Shown here one piece after another: positions 5,980-10,469 of a stretch of 10,469 nt of DNA. The DNA lies in the NCBI GenBank assembly GCA_041552775.1, contig JBFEKH010000071.1, positions 1-10,469 of the forward strand, in the 5' to 3' direction. The notes beneath the pieces were generated by a model. That model ran no database searches. It was not told where the DNA came from and was given only the letters and a program-made list of their open reading frames with translations. Source of the DNA: Allopontixanthobacter sp041552775 (GTDB lineage Bacteria; Pseudomonadota; Alphaproteobacteria; Sphingomonadales; Sphingomonadaceae). Positions within the stretch are counted from its first letter, which is position 1. Every line of letters begins with the position of its first letter. Made by a program: the position numbers and the translations under genes.

Positions 5980-8900
5980 TCAGGTCGACAACAACTTCGC
6001 TATTGTATCCATCAACTCGTTTCCGCTTGTCGGCTTGAATATCGTTTCAATTTGGCGCTGTTTCAGGTCTGCTGTGTCCAGAGCGGTGTCTCCCGACACG
6101 AGAATCGCAGGGACGTGCCAACCGGCATACTCGCGCACTTCCTCGATCAGATCGATACCATTGGTCGGGCCCCCGAGATGGTGGTCGGTCACGACAATGT
6201 CCGGGGTTTTCGGAGCGATATCGCTCAGGATTTCCCGCGCCTGTTTTGGCGAGTCAGCGGTCAGGATTTTCAATCCTTTCTGCAATGACAGGCGGAACTT
6301 GGTTGACTTCAGGACTGACGGATCGTCATCTATCAACAGAACAATGTTGCTGCCGGTAATGTCCGGCGCTTCGGCCAAGGGCGGCATTTCCTTATGCGGC
6401 AGCAAAGTGTCGCTCAGCGGGAGGGTGAACGAGAAAACCGAGCCCTTGCCCTGCTCGGATTCCACTTGGATATGCGTGCCCAGCTTTTCCGCGATGCGAT
6501 TAGTAATAGCCAAGCCAAGGCCGAGGCCTGCATCGCCCTGCTGGGGATCGCGGCCCACCTGGTAAAACTCTTCGAAAATAAGCGAAAGCTCATCCGCCGG
6601 GATACCCCTTCCAGTATCGCTGACCGCCACGGTGATGGCATTTTCGCCCAGGTTGGTCGTCAATTTGACGTCGCCCTTTTGGGTATAGCGGATCGCGTTG
6701 CCGACCAGATTCTGGAGCATTTGCTGGAGCAGATTGGGGTCCGATTGGACGATGCGGTGATGGACATCGGCGGTCAGGCTGAGGCCTTTGTTCTCGGCGG
6801 CGGTCTGGCAGCCCGCGCAGACATTGTCCGCCAGCGCTTGGAGATCGACGTCCTCGATCTTCACCTCCACCACCCCGGCATCGAGTTTCGATACGTCGAG
6901 CAGCGAGTTCAGCAGGTTGCGTATATTCTGCAGCGACGCATTTTGCCGTTCGGCCATTTCGGCCAATTCGGGATCGTCTATCTTCAGTATCAGCGCTTCG
7001 GTCAGCATGGCCAGCGATTGCAGCGGCTGGCGCAGATCATGGCTGGCCGTCGCGAGGAAACGGGATTTGGCGGAGAGCGCGGCTTCGGTTTTGGCCTGCG
7101 CGTCTTTGATGGCGTGGACTGCCTCAATGTGATCACTGACATCGCGGATCGCGGCGCAGACCATCAGGCCTTCCTCGGTATGTATCGGGCTTAAGCCGAC
7201 TTCAACCGGAACCTCGTCACCGTTTTTCAGCAACGCCTGAAGCGCCATTCCAGACCCCATTGTGCGTGGCTTGGCGTCCTTCAGATACCCCTCGTGATAA
7301 ACCGCGTGCGTTTTTCGATATCGCTTGGGGATCAGCTGATCAATCGTCAGGCCAGCCAATTCCTGTCGATCATATCCGAAGAATTGCAGTGCTTCTGTAT
7401 TGGCCAGCGCGACATCGCCGGCTTCATTGACCAATATCAGTGGGTCGGGCGCATTCTCGACCAGCATCCGGAACCGTTCTTCGCTTTCGCGCAATTTGCG
7501 CTCGCTGTCGCGCCGGCGGCTGATATCCACGAAGGTCAGGATTACCCCGCCATGCCGTCCCTCGATTCCGCGATAGGGTGATACGCGCATGAGGTAATAT
7601 GCGCCGTCATCGCCGACGACTTCGCGCTCCACCGTCTGCAAATCCTGAAATACGCGATCGACGTCTGCCAAGAAATCGGCATCGTCGAATTTCTGTCTGA
7701 TGTCGTTCAGCGGGCGCCCGGTATCGGCGTCGATCAGGTTGAACAGCTCTTTCGCGGCGGGCGTGAAGCGGCCTATCCTGTGCTTGGAATCGAGCAGCAG
7801 CGTCGCGATCCCGGTGCTGGCAACGAAATTGCTGAGATCGTCATTGACCTCGGCCAGCTCCTCGACCTTATCCTTCAGCTGGTTGTTAACCGTCGACAGC
7901 TCCTCATTCATCGCCTGGAGCTCTTCTTTGGATGTCTCCAGCTCCTCATTCGCCGATTGCAGCTCCTCATTGACCGACATCATCTCCTCGTTGGAGGCCT
8001 GCAATTCCTCATTGGTGGATTCCAGCTCCTCCAGGCTGATCTGCAAATCTTCCTGCGCATCGCGCAGCTTGCTCTCCAGATCGCTCACGGTCGCATCATC
8101 GGGTGCTGCAGCCATTGATGAGGTTTGCGCAGGCTCGGCGGCGGCTTGCTGGACATCTGCCGCGTTTTCGAAGGTCACCATGAACAACGGGTCGCCATCG
8201 TCCGGAGCGCCCACCGGCTTGATCGAAATATTCACCTTCTTGCTGGCCCCGCCACGCTTGACGAAAACGGTGCTGATCTTGACCACATCGGACGTATCGG
8301 CCGCTTTCTTCAGTCCTGCGCGCAAATTCTTGCGCAATTCGGCATGGGCCAACGTAAACAAGTCCTGTGTCGGCAGGCCGGATGGCTGCTCCAGGAAATC
8401 TCCTGTCGGCCCCATGAAATACAGCACCTGATGCTTCGCGTTGGTCAGTACCGCTGCGGGGGCATAGGCGCGCAGCAATTGCTGCTGCATCAATTCGCGC
8501 ATGCGCACGGTTTCCTTGGGCCGCGGGAAAGGCAGGACGCCATCCGCCATCGCACGCGCCCGAACGCCGTTGATCGGGAAACTGATCGCGCTGGCCTGAA
8601 CTGCCGGAAGCCGCTTAAACAGGCGCGATTGCTTGTCCACCGGCGCAAACAATCCGGCCAGTTGGTTGGTGCTTTCCGAACGCCCCAGAAACAGGAACCC
8701 ACCATCTTCCAGCGCGAAGTGAAAATATCTGATGATCTTGTCCTGCAAACTCCCTTCCAGATAGATCAGCAGATTACGGCAGCTGATCAGATCTAATCTG
8801 GAAAATGGCGGATCGGTGATGACGTTCTGCGAGGCAAAGGTGATGCATTCACGCAGCTCCTTGGTGACGTGATAATTGCCCTCATGCTTGATGAAAAAGC

Positions 8901-10020
8901 GCTCCAGCCGCTCCGGCGTGATGTCGGTAATCAGATTGGAGGGGTAGATACCGGTGCGCCCGGCGGCGAGCGCGCGTTCATCCAGATCGGTTGCGAAAAT
9001 TTGGATCGGGCAATCCTTCCCCGCCGCCTCGCACTGCTCAATCAGCAGCATGGCGATCGAATAGGCTTCTTCGCCAGTGGAACATCCAGGAACCCACACC
9101 CTGATATGATCGCGAACGGTTTTCTTTTCGAGCAGCCCGGGTAGCACTTTCTGCTCGAGCGCCTCGAACGCTTTGGGATCGCGAAAGAACGAGGTCACAT
9201 TGATCAGTAGGTCATAATAAAGTTCTTCAACCTCGCCTTCGTTTTCCCGCAGGATGGCGAGGTATTCGGACATTTCCTGAATGTTTCGCAGGCTCATCCG
9301 GCGCACGATCCTGCGGCCCAGGGTGCCCTTTTTATATCCCCGAAAATCAAGCCCCAGCCGGGCCTGCAACAGGGCGATAATCGATTTGAGATGCACCTCG
9401 TCATCTGGCGCAATCGCGGGCGCGTTCGGCCCCTCGGACTGCTTCACGTATTTATGAGCGAAATAGTCCCCGATCTGCGCTGGCATTTCCTCCACCGGGC
9501 AAACCACATCAACCAGCCCGGTCGCGATGGCGGCGCGCGGCATCCCGTCAAATTGCGCGGTATCGGGTGACTGCGCGAAGACGATACCGCCCGATGCCTT
9601 GATTTCACGCAACCCAGCCGCGCCGTCGCTGCCCGTGCCGGACAGGATGGCGCCGACGGTGCGCTGTTGCTGCTGCGCCGCCAGCGATGTAAAGAACGCA
9701 TCGATCGGCATGCGCACGCCGTGATGGGCCTGCGCTTCCCCCAGCACGAATGCACCATCTGCCAAAGTCAGCGTGGCGTTGGGCGGGATCACGTAAACAT
9801 GATCGGGTTCCACCGTCATACCGGCTTCAATCTGCCGGGTGGGCATCTTGGTATGCCGGGTCAGAATATCGGCGGTGAAGCTCTCATGTGACGGATCAAA
9901 ATGCTGGATGACGACGAAGGCAGCGCCCAGATCGTCAGGCGTGCTATCGAAAAATGATTTGAGCGCACCAAGCCCGCCTGCCGACGCACCAATCCCGACT
10001 ATGGGGCATTTCTTGGTCAC
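5980..10020 (-). CDS. Hybrid CheB-CheR-PAS-histidine kinase-receiver protein
   Basis: This 1346-residue protein starts at GTG 10020, and AAGGAAAG lies 10 nt upstream. Domains in order follow. CheB methylesterase, about 3-187, has Ser13 (GASAGG), His40 and Asp132 (GTGSDG) as its triad and no N-terminal receiver. CheR methyltransferase, about 205-470, has NVTSFFRDP, the SAM-binding PGCSTGEEAYS at 311-321 and SCRNLLIYL. Next is a linker of about 170 residues. A coiled coil with NEEL repeats spans about 645-728. PAS domains lie at about 730-835 and 845-963. HisKA has phospho-acceptor His994 in ASHDLRQP. HATPase_c has Asn1104/Asn1108, DTGRGIP and GLGLGL. The receiver, about 1225-1343, has Asp1279 and Lys1329. 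There are no membrane helices, so it is cytoplasmic. Every key residue checked is intact. The architecture is a known proteobacterial type, but its physiological output is generally unclear. No chemotaxis genes adjoin it. Confidence 0.95.
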   Translation of the reverse strand: MTKKCPIVGIGASAGGLGALKSFFDSTPDDLGAAFVVIQHFDPSHESFTADILTRHTKMPTRQIEAGMTVEPDHVYVIPPNATLTLADGAFVLGEAQAHHGVRMPIDAFFTSLAAQQQQRTVGAILSGTGSDGAAGLREIKASGGIVFAQSPDTAQFDGMPRAAIATGLVDVVCPVEEMPAQIGDYFAHKYVKQSEGPNAPAIAPDDEVHLKSIIALLQARLGLDFRGYKKGTLGRRIVRRMSLRNIQEMSEYLAILRENEGEVEELYYDLLINVTSFFRDPKAFEALEQKVLPGLLEKKTVRDHIRVWVPGCSTGEEAYSIAMLLIEQCEAAGKDCPIQIFATDLDERALAAGRTGIYPSNLITDITPERLERFFIKHEGNYHVTKELRECITFASQNVITDPPFSRLDLISCRNLLIYLEGSLQDKIIRYFHFALEDGGFLFLGRSESTNQLAGLFAPVDKQSRLFKRLPAVQASAISFPINGVRARAMADGVLPFPRPKETVRMRELMQQQLLRAYAPAAVLTNAKHQVLYFMGPTGDFLEQPSGLPTQDLFTLAHAELRKNLRAGLKKAADTSDVVKISTVFVKRGGASKKVNISIKPVGAPDDGDPLFMVTFENAADVQQAAAEPAQTSSMAAAPDDATVSDLESKLRDAQEDLQISLEELESTNEELQASNEEMMSVNEELQSANEELETSKEELQAMNEELSTVNNQLKDKVEELAEVNDDLSNFVASTGIATLLLDSKHRIGRFTPAAKELFNLIDADTGRPLNDIRQKFDDADFLADVDRVFQDLQTVEREVVGDDGAYYLMRVSPYRGIEGRHGGVILTFVDISRRRDSERKLRESEERFRMLVENAPDPLILVNEAGDVALANTEALQFFGYDRQELAGLTIDQLIPKRYRKTHAVYHEGYLKDAKPRTMGSGMALQALLKNGDEVPVEVGLSPIHTEEGLMVCAAIRDVSDHIEAVHAIKDAQAKTEAALSAKSRFLATASHDLRQPLQSLAMLTEALILKIDDPELAEMAERQNASLQNIRNLLNSLLDVSKLDAGVVEVKIEDVDLQALADNVCAGCQTAAENKGLSLTADVHHRIVQSDPNLLQQMLQNLVGNAIRYTQKGDVKLTTNLGENAITVAVSDTGRGIPADELSLIFEEFYQVGRDPQQGDAGLGLGLAITNRIAEKLGTHIQVESEQGKGSVFSFTLPLSDTLLPHKEMPPLAEAPDITGSNIVLLIDDDPSVLKSTKFRLSLQKGLKILTADSPKQAREILSDIAPKTPDIVVTDHHLGGPTNGIDLIEEVREYAGWHVPAILVSGDTALDTADLKQRQIETIFKPTSGNELMDTIAKLLST
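7861..8046 (-). repeat. Imperfect 21-bp tandem repeats encoding a NEEL-heptad coiled coil
   Basis: On the plus strand, variants of CAGCTCCTCATT recur at about 21-bp steps. They encode successive heptads of the form xxNEELQ at residues about 660-712 of the hybrid kinase. The seven-residue period and Leu/Asn pattern give a parallel coiled coil joining the CheB-CheR half to the PAS-kinase half. Such repeats are a recognised feature of this protein family. The DNA repetition could allow slippage in exact heptad units. Confidence 0.85.
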
Positions 10021-10030
10021 AGTTCGTAGT

Positions 10031-10038
10031 CTTTCCTT
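10031..10038 (-). promoter_or_regulatory. Ribosome binding site for the GTG start of the hybrid kinase
   Basis: On the minus strand AAGGAAAG ends 10 nt before GTG 10020. The spacing is slightly long but acceptable. The CheB domain begins three residues after this start, so no other start is plausible. Confidence 0.5.
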
Positions 10039-10405
10039 GTCGTTTCCGAGTCCGGCTACGCCTCACGGTTTGCCTGACATCAACCCGGATGTTGGGGCTG
10101 GTTTCAGGTTTCGTCAACATCTGATGGAGGCCGGTAGCGGTCCTGCTGCCTCGGAAGCTGCACAAAGCGCGATCAGTCTTGCGATTCAAATGGTTGCCGG
10201 ACTTCAGATCGCTAAACACGTTCCCAATTGCAGACATCCGATAGGTTTTATTGCCAATGCCCGGTTTCCACCCAGTTTTTGTCGTTCCGGCTGGCTGAAG
10301 CGGAGCCTAAAAGCAGACCGTCTGGACACGACCCAATAGCGGCCGTTCTCTTATATTACCGAATGCGGTGGGCGCATAGCTTTGCATTTCAAAGGTCGTT
10401 CAATT
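10039..10405. other. Non-coding region upstream of the hybrid kinase
   Basis: No convincing gene is visible in either direction. On the minus strand the stretch around 10240-10335 contains TCTGCTTTTAGGCTCCGC and GGAACGACAAAAACTGGG. These match wording I recall from degenerate intergenic sequences of sphingomonads, which I cannot verify here. A small inverted repeat, CTTTG-CATTT-CAAAG, lies at 10380-10394. An AT-rich block at 10351-10358 (TAATATAA on the minus strand) could be a -10-like element, but no matching -35 is convincing. I did not find a GGAAC-N16/17-CGTT general-stress promoter. Confidence 0.4.
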
Positions 10406-10469
10406 GTGACGGCTGCAGAACACAACCTCGTAGACTACACGAACTCATCGCTCGCTTACGCCGCCCTCA
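10406..10469 (+). CDS. Possible start of an unidentified protein, cut by the window edge
   Basis: From GTG 10406 the frame stays open to the window end, giving about 21 residues that begin VTAAEHNLVDYTNSSLAYAA. Third codon positions are mostly G or C from the GTG onward but not upstream of it, as expected if coding begins there. AAAGG at 10391-10395 lies 10 nt before the GTG. The product is not recognisable from so short a piece. It would be divergent from the hybrid kinase with about 385 bp between starts. Confidence 0.35.
   Translation, partial: MTAAEHNLVDYTNSSLAYAAL

Noticed and set aside
6394..7194. 266-residue plus-strand frame inside the kinase gene
   Set aside because: It is antisense to intact PAS, HisKA and HATPase domains, so the protein text is a mirror artefact of coding bias.
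7861..8046. CRISPR-like periodic repeats
   Set aside because: The unit is 21 bp with no spacers and lies in frame in a coiled coil, so it is a protein repeat.
7700..8431. Ser-rich 243-residue plus-strand frame
   Set aside because: The SSS-rich pattern comes from the antisense reading of the NEEL heptad codons and is not a real low-complexity protein.
9839..10339. 166-residue plus-strand frame over the kinase start
   Set aside because: Its first part is antisense to the CheB domain, and its remainder has no protein-like features or ribosome binding site.

Overview
The window looks like chromosomal DNA of an alphaproteobacterium, most likely a sphingomonad (Sphingomonadales, for example the Erythrobacter/Sphingopyxis/Novosphingobium range). 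This rests on the moderately GC-rich coding sequence, the style of the TonB-dependent receptor (signal peptide, IVVTA TonB box, terminal Phe), the spinster-type MFS transporter and the long CheB-CheR-PAS-histidine kinase hybrid. No ribosomal or other taxonomic marker is present, so the assignment is an inference from protein style.

Layout. Positions 1-388 are non-coding. They hold a MITE-like or IS-remnant unit of about 157 bp bounded by 18-bp inverted repeats (1-18 and 140-157), then a 9-bp inverted repeat with a 20-nt loop (247-255/276-284). Positions 389-1009 (minus) encode a TetR-family repressor. It is divergent from a three-gene plus-strand operon: a TonB-dependent outer-membrane receptor (1124-3517), an alpha/beta hydrolase (3541-4413) and a spinster-like MFS transporter (4415-5671). 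The divergent intergenic region contains a perfect 7-4-7 palindrome (1053-1070), the obvious candidate TetR operator. The simplest reading is a substrate-inducible module: uptake across the outer membrane, transport across the inner membrane (or export of a product), and hydrolysis of an ester, lactone or amide bond. The substrate cannot be read from sequence.

Positions 5672-5908 are intergenic. At 5909-5979 a plus-strand stretch reads like the start of a Tat signal peptide. It runs into the 3' end of the opposing kinase gene, so it is probably a decapitated relic. Positions 5980-10020 (minus) encode a single 1346-residue orphan sensory protein: CheB methylesterase, CheR methyltransferase, a long NEEL-repeat coiled coil, two PAS domains, HisKA/HATPase and a C-terminal receiver. 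All catalytic residues checked are present. No chemoreceptor, CheA/CheW, flagellar or output-regulator gene lies in the window.

Positions 10021-10405 are non-coding upstream of the kinase. A coding-like reading frame opens at GTG 10406 and runs off the right edge. I see no tRNA, rRNA, CRISPR array or intact transposase. Nothing here proves a new type of system. The least ordinary items are the orphan CheB/CheR/kinase hybrid, the TetR-controlled uptake-hydrolysis operon of unknown substrate, and the small mobile or relic sequences in the intergenic regions.
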